From: a virus
Strand: one strand, 5' to 3'
Virus record (IMG/VR): IMGVR_UViG_3300017917_001342
Coordinates: 1 to 64,000 of that record
Length of the DNA stretch: 64,000 nucleotides
The position numbers and the translations under genes are program-made. Below, in pieces: positions 45,092 through 51,875 of the stretch (positions within the stretch are counted from its first letter, which is position 1; every line of letters starts with the position of its first letter). The notes below the pieces were generated by a model. That model did no database searches, was not told the origin of the DNA, and saw only the letters and a program-made list of their open reading frames with translations.

Positions 45092-45957
45092 GCAGTATTC
45101 TTGCCTAATTCTAAACGGTATTGATCAGCACACATATCTTCTAGTGTTTTAGTAAGCGTAACACGATCACTTAGTTTATCTACGACACATATCTCAGCAT
45201 CACCTAGTCGTCGTGGTGCAGAGACTGTGGGTATGCTGTGACCTGATACAGTACGCATTGCATCAACAACTTCTAACACAGTGTACCCACGATTACTGCC
45301 AATACATTCGTATGGAGTATTAGCAGGACCTAGGTCAACAGCATTGGTAATAGCGTTTGCAAGATCAACAACATGGACGTAGTCGCGGATAGCAGTCCCA
45401 TCCCTAGTAGGATAGTCCGTTCCGTAGATCTCAAGCCGTGCCAATTTATTCGCAGCAACCATAGCAGCAACCCTGATGAGATGAGTAGCATCACCAAGCT
45501 GCCTGTTTGTTCCGTCAGAACCGCTAACATTGAAAAAACGAAATATAGTGTATCCACTGGCCTTTTCCTTTATTACATCTTCTGCTGCAACTTTGCTGCG
45601 AGCATAAGGCGATTCCATAGCCCAAGCACTACTGGTACTGGCAAATATCATGTGTGGTGTTTTAACACGTTCTACAATGTTAGCTGTGCCCATTGTGTTA
45701 ACACGATAGTATTCTGTTGGCTCTAATAGACTCTGTGGCACTACACTGCGGCCTGCTAGATGCACAACAGCGTCAAACTCACCACTTATTCGATTTGTTA
45801 TATCGAAATTGTAAAATTCATCACACCAACTGCGAATGTCATTGTGTTCACCATGTATATTACGATCCCAGCCTGTGATGTAATGGCCGCGGTCTTTGAG
45901 AACCCTGCAAACATGACTGCCTATATAACCAGTTGCACCTGTAACTAACACTTTCAT
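45088..45957 (-). CDS. NAD-dependent sugar epimerase (GalE-like)
   Basis: This protein has 289 residues. It has Rossmann motif GATGYIGSH (7-15), HLAGRSV, the Ser-Ser-Ala at 109-111 and catalytic Tyr118-x-x-x-Lys122 (YARSK). FRFFNVSG, GTAIRDYVHV and the C-terminal ECIGSNRGYTVLEV match UDP-glucose/galactose 4-epimerases, though it is shorter than the usual 330-340 residues. It would supply sugar nucleotides for glycan or DNA decoration. The ATG overlaps the FkbM methyltransferase stop (ATGA). Confidence 0.85.
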   Translation of the reverse strand: MKVLVTGATGYIGSHVCRVLKDRGHYITGWDRNIHGEHNDIRSWCDEFYNFDITNRISGEFDAVVHLAGRSVVPQSLLEPTEYYRVNTMGTANIVERVKTPHMIFASTSSAWAMESPYARSKVAAEDVIKEKASGYTIFRFFNVSGSDGTNRQLGDATHLIRVAAMVAANKLARLEIYGTDYPTRDGTAIRDYVHVVDLANAITNAVDLGPANTPYECIGSNRGYTVLEVVDAMRTVSGHSIPTVSAPRRLGDAEICVVDKLSDRVTLTKTLEDMCADQYRLELGKNTA

Positions 45958-46718
45958 GATTTTGGCTTTTTACAAAAACGAGTGTTGCAATATATCACAT
46001 TGGCTTCCATATCGTGTGCAAGGTGATAAGCAGATTTCAACTCCCAAAATCCTAGTGTTTTGAGATACGCATCTATGTTTGGTTTAAGTGCTTGTCCTTC
46101 GTAGTAGGGTTTAATTCCAGCTTCTGTCATAACGACTTTGGTGTTTAGTAAGGTGTTTTTAGCACCTTTTAACACATCTAGTTCTGCACCCTGTACATCC
46201 ATCCATATGGCATCAATATCAGGTATGTGGTATTGCTTACGCCAATCGTCTAGAGCATAGCCCCAGACTTTTACAGATTTCTGTGCCCAATGTTCGTTGA
46301 TAAAACTGCCTTCGAGCCCTGGTATTAGTTTGTACTTGCTACCAACACCGCGATTGTATTTGGTTTCACTACGCTCTAAATCAACTGCGTTAAATTCCAA
46401 TATACCTGTGTGATCGTTGCCAGCCATGTTCCACAGCTTGATACGATTTTTAACTTCTGTGCGATTGATGTTTGCGTTACAGATAGGAATGTTATCTGCT
46501 GCTGCTTCAAATATGTGTATCTGTGCTGTTGGTAACAGTCTTGCTATTTCAACACTGTCTAATGCATCCCAACTGCCAATTTCCATTACAGTTTTTAAAC
46601 TGTCAAAATCGACTATGTCTGCAAGATGTTGAAAGCGGTCTTTAACTAAAACAGAATTGCTACCTGATTCTGCATATGTGCCCGCTGCGGCTAACCGTGC
46701 TGTGTATTCTTCGTTCAT
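45954..46718 (-). CDS. FkbM-family methyltransferase, copy 1
   Basis: I choose the ATG at 46718 (MNEEYTARL) because CGGAG lies 6 bp in front and a 9-bp hairpin just upstream looks like a leader; a longer frame opens with TTG at 46772. The SAM-binding start is VMEIGSWDALDSVEIA. IWMDVQGAELDVLKGA and VVMTEAGIKPYY match the FkbM type, which methylates sugars. It is about 45 percent similar by eye to the protein at 48449-49198. Confidence 0.75.
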   Translation of the reverse strand: MNEEYTARLAAAGTYAESGSNSVLVKDRFQHLADIVDFDSLKTVMEIGSWDALDSVEIARLLPTAQIHIFEAAADNIPICNANINRTEVKNRIKLWNMAGNDHTGILEFNAVDLERSETKYNRGVGSKYKLIPGLEGSFINEHWAQKSVKVWGYALDDWRKQYHIPDIDAIWMDVQGAELDVLKGAKNTLLNTKVVMTEAGIKPYYEGQALKPNIDAYLKTLGFWELKSAYHLAHDMEANVIYCNTRFCKKPKS

Positions 46719-46728
46719 CAACATCTCC

Positions 46729-46772
46729 GAGTTTGATACTACAGTGTAATCAAACTCAGAGTCGAATATCAA
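46729..46772 (-). promoter_or_regulatory. 9-bp hairpin and possible promoter before the methyltransferase
   Basis: On the minus strand GAGTTTGAT, 11 nt, ATCAAACTC, directly followed by GGAG. A possible promoter, TTGATA (46772-46767), 18 bp, TACACT (46748-46743), puts the -10 in the loop, the arrangement seen before other genes here. Confidence 0.45.
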
Positions 46773-46936
46773 TTTTTCTTGTAATAGGTATACACAAAAT
46801 ATATTGTAGCAATTACGACTACAATCAAACCTGGTATTGTCATAAACAGATAGGACATTAACACTGCAACAGTTGAAATTCCTATCACAACGAGACTGTA
46901 TATTCCATAGAGTATTGCTGCAATTGCAGTTAGCAT
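46769..46936 (-). CDS. Small membrane protein, 55 aa
   Basis: The product is almost entirely hydrophobic, with two segments (ILYGIYSLVVIGISTVAV and FMTIPGLIVVVIATIYFVY), and ends in Lys-Lys-Asn. It starts 3 bp after the upstream gene's stop. GGGG lies a few bases before the ATG. A holin role is possible for any such protein but is not supported specifically. Confidence 0.55.
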   Translation of the reverse strand: MLTAIAAILYGIYSLVVIGISTVAVLMSYLFMTIPGLIVVVIATIYFVYTYYKKN

Positions 46937-46939
46937 TGG

Positions 46940-47338
46940 TTAACCCCTACGGCTTTTGCTACCGACGGTGGTAAGATCAGTACCCGGTGTTGCATATTGC
47001 AGTCCACCTTTGTTGTAGAGCGGCATCACACGACTAGCTTTGTCAAGGATAGCTTTTTGAGTCTCAGGTGATTCTTTATGAAGATTTTCCATAATACCGT
47101 TTTTGTAACCATTACCAATGGTATTACCCAGAGGCACAGTGCTACGCTGATCTGCACGGTAATCAGGAATACTGTTAGGTGATGCTACACGTTTTTCGGT
47201 TTTGGTCTTAGTGCCAATACCCTGCTTCTTAAGCCATGCTTCATGTTCTTCTAGCGCACGACGCTGTTTGGCGTTGAGTTTAGTCTTGCCATTGTAGCGT
47301 GTGGTGGTAAGATATGGTCCGACAAGATGCATAGACAT
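46940..47338 (-). CDS. Conserved phage hypothetical protein, 132 aa
   Basis: The opening MSMHLVGPYLTTTRYNGK and the following basic helix (KLNAKQRRALEEHEAWLKKQ) are a pattern I know from many phage genomes, without an assigned role. The middle is Lys-rich and the end contains VPLGN and a basic tail (SKSRRG). It probably binds nucleic acid or a structural protein. Confidence 0.6.
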   Translation of the reverse strand: MSMHLVGPYLTTTRYNGKTKLNAKQRRALEEHEAWLKKQGIGTKTKTEKRVASPNSIPDYRADQRSTVPLGNTIGNGYKNGIMENLHKESPETQKAILDKASRVMPLYNKGGLQYATPGTDLTTVGSKSRRG

Positions 47339-47352
47339 AGTAAAGTTCTCTG

Positions 47353-47676
47353 TTATTTAGATGCTGTTTTAGAGTTTGTGCTGTGATCATTAGCACGTTT
47401 AATTTCGTTTGCCAACTGTTTTTCTGCTAGCTTTCTACGAATATCGTGATTATAGATTTTGCGTTCTTCTGTTTTGATTTGTCGATATGCAAGCACGACA
47501 GAAATCACAGCCAATACCGATAATGGCAATACTATAGTCATGCCTGCAGGACCAAACATCACGGCAAGTACATACACTGTACCAATGATCGCAGCAGACG
47601 TTAAAAAGATAGCTGCTGTCATCAATGCCATGTTTTTACACGACAACCATGTTAGACGTTTAAAGTTAAATGACAT
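47353..47676 (-). CDS. Membrane protein, 107 aa
   Basis: The ATG at 47676 (MSFNFKRLTW) follows GGAGG; the longer frame lies in the neighbouring gene. Two membrane segments are visible at about residues 16-38 and 44-64 (GPAGMTIVLPLSVLAVISVV), then a charged helical tail (RQIKTEERKIYNHDIRRKL). The tail probably faces the cytoplasm. Confidence 0.6.
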   Translation of the reverse strand: MSFNFKRLTWLSCKNMALMTAAIFLTSAAIIGTVYVLAVMFGPAGMTIVLPLSVLAVISVVLAYRQIKTEERKIYNHDIRRKLAEKQLANEIKRANDHSTNSKTASK

Positions 47677-47698
47677 GCTTGGCCTCCAATATAGCAGT

Positions 47699-47956
47699 TT
47701 AGTCGTCATAGCCTTTGCTGAGACTACGCAGAACACGAGCTTGATCACGTTCTTCTGAATCCAATCGCATTTTAGCAATGCCAAAGGTTGAATAACCAAT
47801 ACCGCCGACGATCAGTGCAATCACTGCGACGATGCGGTAGATTTCAGGGAGTAGCGAAAGTACATAGACAAACCCTAGTCCAACAACACATACCATCACA
47901 AATGACAGATAGGTTTTTGCCCAAATAATCGCTAGCCGTTTAGTGCGTTGCTGCAT
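47699..47956 (-). CDS. Membrane protein, 85 aa
   Basis: The ATG at 47956 has GGAG six bases upstream and is preferred to one 12 bp earlier. Two membrane helices (TYLSFVMVCVVGLGFVYVL; IYRIVAVIALIVGGIGYS) precede a charged tail. It resembles the next protein in layout and may act with it. Confidence 0.6.
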   Translation of the reverse strand: MQQRTKRLAIIWAKTYLSFVMVCVVGLGFVYVLSLLPEIYRIVAVIALIVGGIGYSTFGIAKMRLDSEERDQARVLRSLSKGYDD

Positions 47957-48011
47957 GATCTGCTCCATATGTTGATTTATTATACAATAGCAGATCACGC
48001 AGCAAAGTCAA
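47957..48011 (-). promoter_or_regulatory. Host-type promoter with 8-bp inverted repeat reaching the start codon
   Basis: TTGACT (48011-48006), 16 bp, TATTGT (47989-47984). GATCTGCT and AGCAGATC (47996-47989 and 47964-47957) enclose the -10. The 3' arm fills the space between GGAG and the ATG at 47956. Confidence 0.65.
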
Positions 48012-48017
48012 TGAAAA

Positions 48018-48437
48018 TTATTCAGAAGGTGTATCTGCTTTAGGCTTGCGAGGTGCACGAGGCTTTTTAACAGCAGGCTTTTCAGCAACTGTGGGTTCTG
48101 CAACGGTTTCAGCCTTGGCTTTAGCAGTGCGCTTCTTAGTAGCAGCTTTGACTTCTTCAACTGTTTCGCTGAGATCTTCGGCAGCCTTTGATGCTACAGC
48201 AGCTACGTTCTTAGCAGTGTTTTCAGCAAGCTTTGCCGCAGCAGGAGCAATGTCGTTAGTGACTTTGTCGGCAACCTGTTTGGCAGTTGCAGTGACTTGC
48301 TCGGCAGCTACACTGGCAGCAGCTTCAACTTTGGCATAGACAGATCCCACTGCGGCCTGTGCTTTTGCAGCTTCAGCTTCAACTGCGGCAGACTGTTCAG
48401 CGGTTAGACCTAGTAGTTTTTTAATAGAATTCCACAT
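48018..48437 (-). CDS. Ala/Lys-rich helical protein, histone- or phasin-like
   Basis: This protein has 139 residues. The first 95 form continuous Ala-rich amphipathic helices (AAVEAEAAKAQAAVGSVYAK, TNDIAPAAAKLAEN), as in phasins and LEA-type proteins. The C-terminal 45 residues are Lys/Pro/Ala-rich (KKRTAKAKAE, VKKPRAPRKPK), like bacterial histone H1-type tails. DNA compaction is a possibility; composition is the only evidence. Confidence 0.6.
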   Translation of the reverse strand: MWNSIKKLLGLTAEQSAAVEAEAAKAQAAVGSVYAKVEAAASVAAEQVTATAKQVADKVTNDIAPAAAKLAENTAKNVAAVASKAAEDLSETVEEVKAATKKRTAKAKAETVAEPTVAEKPAVKKPRAPRKPKADTPSE

Positions 48438-48448
48438 AGTAGTGTTCC

Positions 48449-49198
48449 TTATGTTTGTTTCATAAATTTAGTGTTGACGTAGATTGCATTGACTTCGTAT
48501 TCGTGTGCTTGTTCTCTTGCAGATTCAAGTTCTACAAAACCCTTGCTTGCCAAATATTGATCAATATCAGGTTTCAGTGTATGGCCATGATAGTAGGGTT
48601 TCACACCAGCTTCTGTCATGATCACTTGAATATTTGCAAGTGTGTTCTCTGCGCCACGAAGTACATGCAATTCTGCACCTTGTACATCCATCCATATAGC
48701 ATCAACTGTTTCAACATTGGTTTCTCTGCACCAATCATCTAGTCTATAACCCTGTACAGTTGTAGACATCTGTGCATTGTGTTCCCATGGCCACATGTCT
48801 GGATTTTCCAGTTTTAGTAAACTACCCATACCAGTGTTGATTTTACCTTTGACTTCAGCAGCTTTGACTTCATCTACTGCATTGAATTCAATTGGACCTG
48901 TTGTGTCAGTTAGCGCAACTTGACTAAGACCGATTCGACTACGCACATGTGCAGGCTGTAGCATGTAGGTTTTTACGCAGCGTTCACAGTTTGCAATGCT
49001 GGGTTCAAATGCATGTACTTTGGCATCTGCAAACACTCTTGCAAGGTTTACACCTTCCCAACCATCCATTGCACCAATGTCTAGTATGTTACGCCAACTG
49101 TCGAGGTCAACTATTGGTAGTAGATGTTGTAGTCTTTCTGCTAGAACTGGCATGTTATAGCCAATGGGTGTTCTAATAAGTGCTTCGGTAATAGGCAT
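48449..49198 (-). CDS. FkbM-family methyltransferase, copy 2
   Basis: This protein has 249 residues. ILDIGAMDGWEGVNLA is the SAM-binding loop. IWMDVQGAELHVLRGA, VIMTEAGVKPYY and the C-terminal EVNAIYVNTKF closely parallel copy 1 at 45954-46718. The two probably arose by duplication and may methylate different sugar positions. TAATG overlap with the next methyltransferase gene. Confidence 0.75.
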   Translation of the reverse strand: MPITEALIRTPIGYNMPVLAERLQHLLPIVDLDSWRNILDIGAMDGWEGVNLARVFADAKVHAFEPSIANCERCVKTYMLQPAHVRSRIGLSQVALTDTTGPIEFNAVDEVKAAEVKGKINTGMGSLLKLENPDMWPWEHNAQMSTTVQGYRLDDWCRETNVETVDAIWMDVQGAELHVLRGAENTLANIQVIMTEAGVKPYYHGHTLKPDIDQYLASKGFVELESAREQAHEYEVNAIYVNTKFMKQT

Positions 49199-49878
49199 TA
49201 TGCTTTCCTTCTAAATGCAGCGATGCCAAAATCTGTTGAGTCAGTACAGCATCTGATTTTTTCGTAGAGATTTTCGTCTACAGCTTCGAACAGTGCTGCA
49301 CAACCAGGATGACTGTTACTGTCGTGAAGTAATACCATACCGCCCGGTCTCAGCATGTCTGTGTATCGCCAATCATTTACACAGGTGTTAACGCTGTGCC
49401 AACCGTCAATAAACAGTAGATCTAATTGTGTAATACCTTTGTCAGACAAAAAATTTCGTATGCGTGTTTGATCATGGCTATTGCATTGCAGTGTCCATGT
49501 ATTGTTATCGGGATCATTGAGGTAGCTTTTATCATCAAGGTCAACACCGAGATAAAAAGATCCCTTGGGTCGTCCTTCCATTATGATTCTACTCATACTG
49601 CGTTCGTTACTGCGGTCTACACCAATTTCCATTGCAGCACGCAGAGACTCGCCAAAGTACAACATAACTTGTCTAACCGACTCTCTATTGCAATCAGATA
49701 TTTCTTGCTGCCCGGTCCATCCAAAAGGTGGTGCATCTTGATCATTGTTGACCTGAGGTTCAAGATCTGGAAAATACTTCAACCCTTGAATTGCAGTAGG
49801 TCTTGGTTTAATTAATTCTACAATTTTAGTATATGCGTCTAACACTGCAAACCTTTGTTTTAAAAATGGCAACACCAT
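49198..49878 (-). CDS. Class I SAM-dependent methyltransferase (CmcI/Methyltransf_24-like)
   Basis: This protein has 226 residues. LRAAMEIGVDRSNE is the SAM site. LDLLFIDGWHSVNTCVNDW and LRPGGMVLLHDSNSHPG match the class with an IDG-x-H metal/active-site block, seen in CmcI and sugar O-methyltransferases. The substrate is probably a glycan precursor. The start codon lies inside a 14-bp hairpin. Confidence 0.75.
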   Translation of the reverse strand: MVLPFLKQRFAVLDAYTKIVELIKPRPTAIQGLKYFPDLEPQVNNDQDAPPFGWTGQQEISDCNRESVRQVMLYFGESLRAAMEIGVDRSNERSMSRIIMEGRPKGSFYLGVDLDDKSYLNDPDNNTWTLQCNSHDQTRIRNFLSDKGITQLDLLFIDGWHSVNTCVNDWRYTDMLRPGGMVLLHDSNSHPGCAALFEAVDENLYEKIRCCTDSTDFGIAAFRRKA

Positions 49879-49919
49879 AGCCTAACTTTATATTATGCTA
49901 TGGTGTTGCCGATTGTCAA
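49868..49919 (-). promoter_or_regulatory. Promoter with 14-bp perfect inverted repeat containing the start codon
   Basis: GGCAACACCATAGC and its complement (49910-49897 and 49881-49868) flank a 15-nt loop. TTGACA (49919-49914) lies before the 5' arm and CATAAT (49897-49892) begins the loop, 16 bp apart. The ATG (49878-49876) is in the 3' arm. Confidence 0.65.
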
Positions 49920-49936
49920 AATTTTAGTGTACTGTT

Positions 49937-50419
49937 TTATGCAGCAATTGCACGTAGACTTTTGAGTCTATCAGCAGCATAGCTTGCAGCAAATGCTCGC
50001 GGCTTGACGAATGGGATTACGTTACAAGTACCACGAATGTAACCTATGGCCTGTTGAACAACACAGCTTGAACCATGCTTTTCATTTGGGTTAATGTCTA
50101 GGTGTACATCAATTACATGATCTGACAACAGTTCACTTAGCTTGAGGTAAAGTTCACTGACACGATAGACTTCATTCATCAATCGCATTTGAGGCTTGTC
50201 TTTTCTTTGATCGTAATCGATCTCGCGGTTTACGCTACCAAAGATCCTACAACCCTTATTGCCGTTAATGTGAACAACTACAGCAAGTGTGTAGTCCGCA
50301 TGCCAACGTCCGTCAACTCTTACACGTTCGCTATCGCAACCGATGTATAGTTTTGTTTCTGGTCCGCAGCTATCTACGAATTCTTTGATGTCGTTGAGGT
50401 TTATTTCACTTGGTAACAT
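49937..50419 (-). CDS. RNase H-like DUF458 (YkuK-type) protein
   Basis: This protein has 160 residues. LYIGCDSERV, DYTLAVVVHI, LMNEVYRVSELYLKL, VIDVHLDINPNEKHGSS and KPRAFAASYAADR match the DUF458 pattern, a predicted RNase H fold. The Asp residues of CDSE and DVHLD and the Glu of NEVYR could form the metal site. The role of the family is not established. AGGGGGA precedes the ATG, 150 bp after a late box. Confidence 0.75.
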   Translation of the reverse strand: MLPSEINLNDIKEFVDSCGPETKLYIGCDSERVRVDGRWHADYTLAVVVHINGNKGCRIFGSVNREIDYDQRKDKPQMRLMNEVYRVSELYLKLSELLSDHVIDVHLDINPNEKHGSSCVVQQAIGYIRGTCNVIPFVKPRAFAASYAADRLKSLRAIAA

Positions 50420-50569
50420 GTTTTGGTCCCCCTTTCATGGGCCGTTTGTATCTATGCCATTACCATGGTCATACATCCTAAGGACTGTGGTTTCGCATTT
50501 GTACAAAAGATTTGCACAATGCATTGGTCGAGCAGTCCAAAGACTCGACGCAATGACGTTAATTGTGAA

Positions 50570-50577
50570 TATTTATC
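50570..50577 (-). promoter_or_regulatory. T4-type late box GATAAATA
   Basis: GATAAATA on the minus strand lies in the 173-bp non-coding stretch 50420-50592. A small interrupted stem (GTCG...AGTC-TTTG-GACT...CGAC, about 50530-50553) follows. The distance to the gene at 50419 is long, and no other gene is seen in the stretch beyond a weak 29-codon ORF. Confidence 0.45.
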
Positions 50578-50592
50578 TGCTGCTTTAACTGT

Positions 50593-50799
50593 CTATTCAG
50601 AAACAGCAGTCTCTGCGGCCAATGCTTTGCGAATCCAACGCATGAACAGCATGGCCTTGTCTTCAGGATTGAAGGTTGCATCCGCAGTATCATTCACAGG
50701 TACAGGGAACACGAATCCGTTTTCACAACGGTAATAGAGTTCACCCTTACGATAGAATTGAAATGTTACTCGGCCTTTGATGCAATCCTTGATATCCAT
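50593..50799 (-). CDS. Conserved small phage protein, 68 aa
   Basis: The ATG at 50799 is chosen because the longer frame would run into tRNA-Ser. The sequence MDIKDCIKGRVTFQFYRKGELYY, then FVFPVPVNDTADATF and AMLFMRWIRKAL, is a pattern common in phages, without known function. It probably lies in the tRNA transcription unit. Confidence 0.65.
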   Translation of the reverse strand: MDIKDCIKGRVTFQFYRKGELYYRCENGFVFPVPVNDTADATFNPEDKAMLFMRWIRKALAAETAVSE

Positions 50800-50822
50800 G
50801 ATATTGTTCTTTTCTAAAATTA

Positions 50823-50912
50823 TGGCGGAGGGTGTGGGATTCGAACCCACGAGGGGCTTTCACCCCTGACGGTTTAGTAGACCGCTGTTTTCGACCGCTC
50901 AACCAACCCTCC
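50823..50912 (-). tRNA. tRNA-Ser, anticodon ACU
   Basis: This is a 90-nt type II tRNA with encoded CCA. The acceptor is GGAGGGT/ACCCTCC with discriminator G. The D-arm is GTT/AAC. The anticodon stem is GCGGT/ACCGT with a CTACTAA loop. The long variable arm is GGGG-TGAAAG-CCCC, and the T-arm is GTGGG-TTCGAAT-CCCAC. U33 is followed by ACU, which reads the serine codon AGU. Bacterial Ser isoacceptors for this box normally carry GCU. The fibre genes use AGT very heavily for serine. Confidence 0.9.
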
Positions 50913-50914
50913 AT

Positions 50915-50950
50915 ACTGTTACTTATAGCAATAATTCACAGTGCTGTCAA
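50915..50950 (-). promoter_or_regulatory. Host-type promoter for tRNA-Ser
   Basis: TTGACA (50950-50945), 17 bp, TATAAG (50927-50922), ending 10 bp before the tRNA 5' end. ACTGT/ACAGT (50942-50938 and 50919-50915) flank the -10. It lies just after the sirtuin stop codon. Confidence 0.65.
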
Positions 50951-50953
50951 CTA

Positions 50954-51691
50954 TTAATCGTTCATCCAACTTGATACAACTAAATCAATTGCCGCAGCCT
51001 GTTCACTAGCCTTGCCCAAGAACACATGATCGAAATAGTCTTCGTTGATGTATTCGCTAGACTCTAAGTTATTGAGAATCTTCAGTGCTTTGCAATCAAA
51101 CAATAGACTATTCACATCAATAACTAGTCCACTAGTACCAACTACCACAATGCAGTCCTGTGGACGCAGTGCAGAAATAGTGTGATACATTACGCTGTAC
51201 AATGGTGCAGCTTCGTGAAAGAACACAATCTTAGGCCTGGTACCTTTGATGCTTTGACACTTACCATCTCTACCAGGACAACGATCAGTTTCACCTACTG
51301 CATCATAGCCAACTGACCATACATGACCGCAGGCATCGCAACGCATCTTAGTGAGTTCACCGTGTAGATGATGTACAGTTTTACAACCAGCACGTTCCAG
51401 TAGATCATCAACATTCTGTGTGAGAATCACTGTGTTGTAACTCTGTTCCCATTTAGCAATTTGTGTGTGCATTGCATTGGGTTTAACTGACGCAAGACCC
51501 TGCCTACGTGCATTATAAAATGTACGTACAAGATCCCAGTTCTTTTTCCAAGTGCGACCGTCTGCTACCTGTGTAACATCATAGCCTTCCCAGAGTCCAG
51601 TTGAACCACGAAAGGTAGCAATGCCACTGTCAGCACTGAGACCTGCTCCGCTTAGCACAACCAATGATGGTTTTCTGGGATCTGTTGTCAT
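50954..51691 (-). CDS. Sirtuin (Sir2/CobB-like NAD-dependent deacylase)
   Basis: This protein has 245 residues. The NAD-binding GAGLSADSGIATFRG (15-29), TQNVDDLLERAG (91-102), catalytic His110 in LHGEL, zinc ligands Cys118, Cys121, Cys138 and Cys145, and VGTSGLVI (184-191) are all present. It should be an active deacylase. The bacterial-type GAGxS and 245-residue length fit CobB. It may remove acyl marks from host proteins during infection. It lies between the two tRNA genes. Confidence 0.9.
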   Translation of the reverse strand: MTTDPRKPSLVVLSGAGLSADSGIATFRGSTGLWEGYDVTQVADGRTWKKNWDLVRTFYNARRQGLASVKPNAMHTQIAKWEQSYNTVILTQNVDDLLERAGCKTVHHLHGELTKMRCDACGHVWSVGYDAVGETDRCPGRDGKCQSIKGTRPKIVFFHEAAPLYSVMYHTISALRPQDCIVVVGTSGLVIDVNSLLFDCKALKILNNLESSEYINEDYFDHVFLGKASEQAAAIDLVVSSWMND

Positions 51692-51707
51692 AACGATTCT
51701 CTAATAA

Positions 51708-51784
51708 TGGCGGCCACGGTAGGACTCGAACCCACAACCTTCTCCTTAGGACGGAGCAGCTCTATCCAGTTGAGCTACGTAGCC
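51708..51784 (-). tRNA. tRNA-Arg, anticodon CCU
   Basis: This tRNA has 77 nt with encoded CCA. The acceptor is GGCTACG/CGTGGCC (one G-U pair), the D-arm GCTC/GAGC, and the anticodon loop GTCCTAA with CCU, reading AGG. The T-arm is GTGGG/CCTAC with TTCGAGT. G at position 32 and a mismatch at the top of the anticodon stem (27-43) are unusual but do not disrupt the fold. Confidence 0.9.
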
Positions 51785-51795
51785 ATTTGTATTTT

Positions 51796-51831
51796 AATTT
51801 AGCATAGACTGATGTGTACTGTCAAGTACAC
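51796..51831 (-). promoter_or_regulatory. Host-type promoter for tRNA-Arg and sirtuin, with hairpin at the -35
   Basis: TTGACA (51825-51820), 18 bp, TAAATT (51801-51796). A 7-bp inverted repeat GTGTACT/AGTACAC with a 4-nt loop (51814-51831) overlaps the -35. The region is divergent to the amidoligase gene. Confidence 0.45.
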
Positions 51832-51844
51832 TGTGCAATTTGCC

Positions 51845-51852
51845 AATAAATA
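51845..51852 (+). promoter_or_regulatory. Plus-strand late box AATAAATA
   Basis: AATAAATA lies 24 bp before the ATG at 51876 of the plus-strand amidoligase gene. CAAGG precedes that ATG. Confidence 0.5.
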
Positions 51853-51875
51853 TCACATAATCGTCAAGGTATGCT

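Noticed and set aside
46769-46936. Holin assignment for the small membrane proteins (also 29610, 37794, 47353, 47699, 62983)
   Set aside because: Two or three membrane helices alone do not identify a holin, and no endolysin is adjacent.
50435-50524. 29-codon minus-strand ORF ending just before the DUF458 gene, a possible leader peptide
   Set aside because: No Shine-Dalgarno and no codon run suggesting attenuation. It could be chance in a 173-bp gap.
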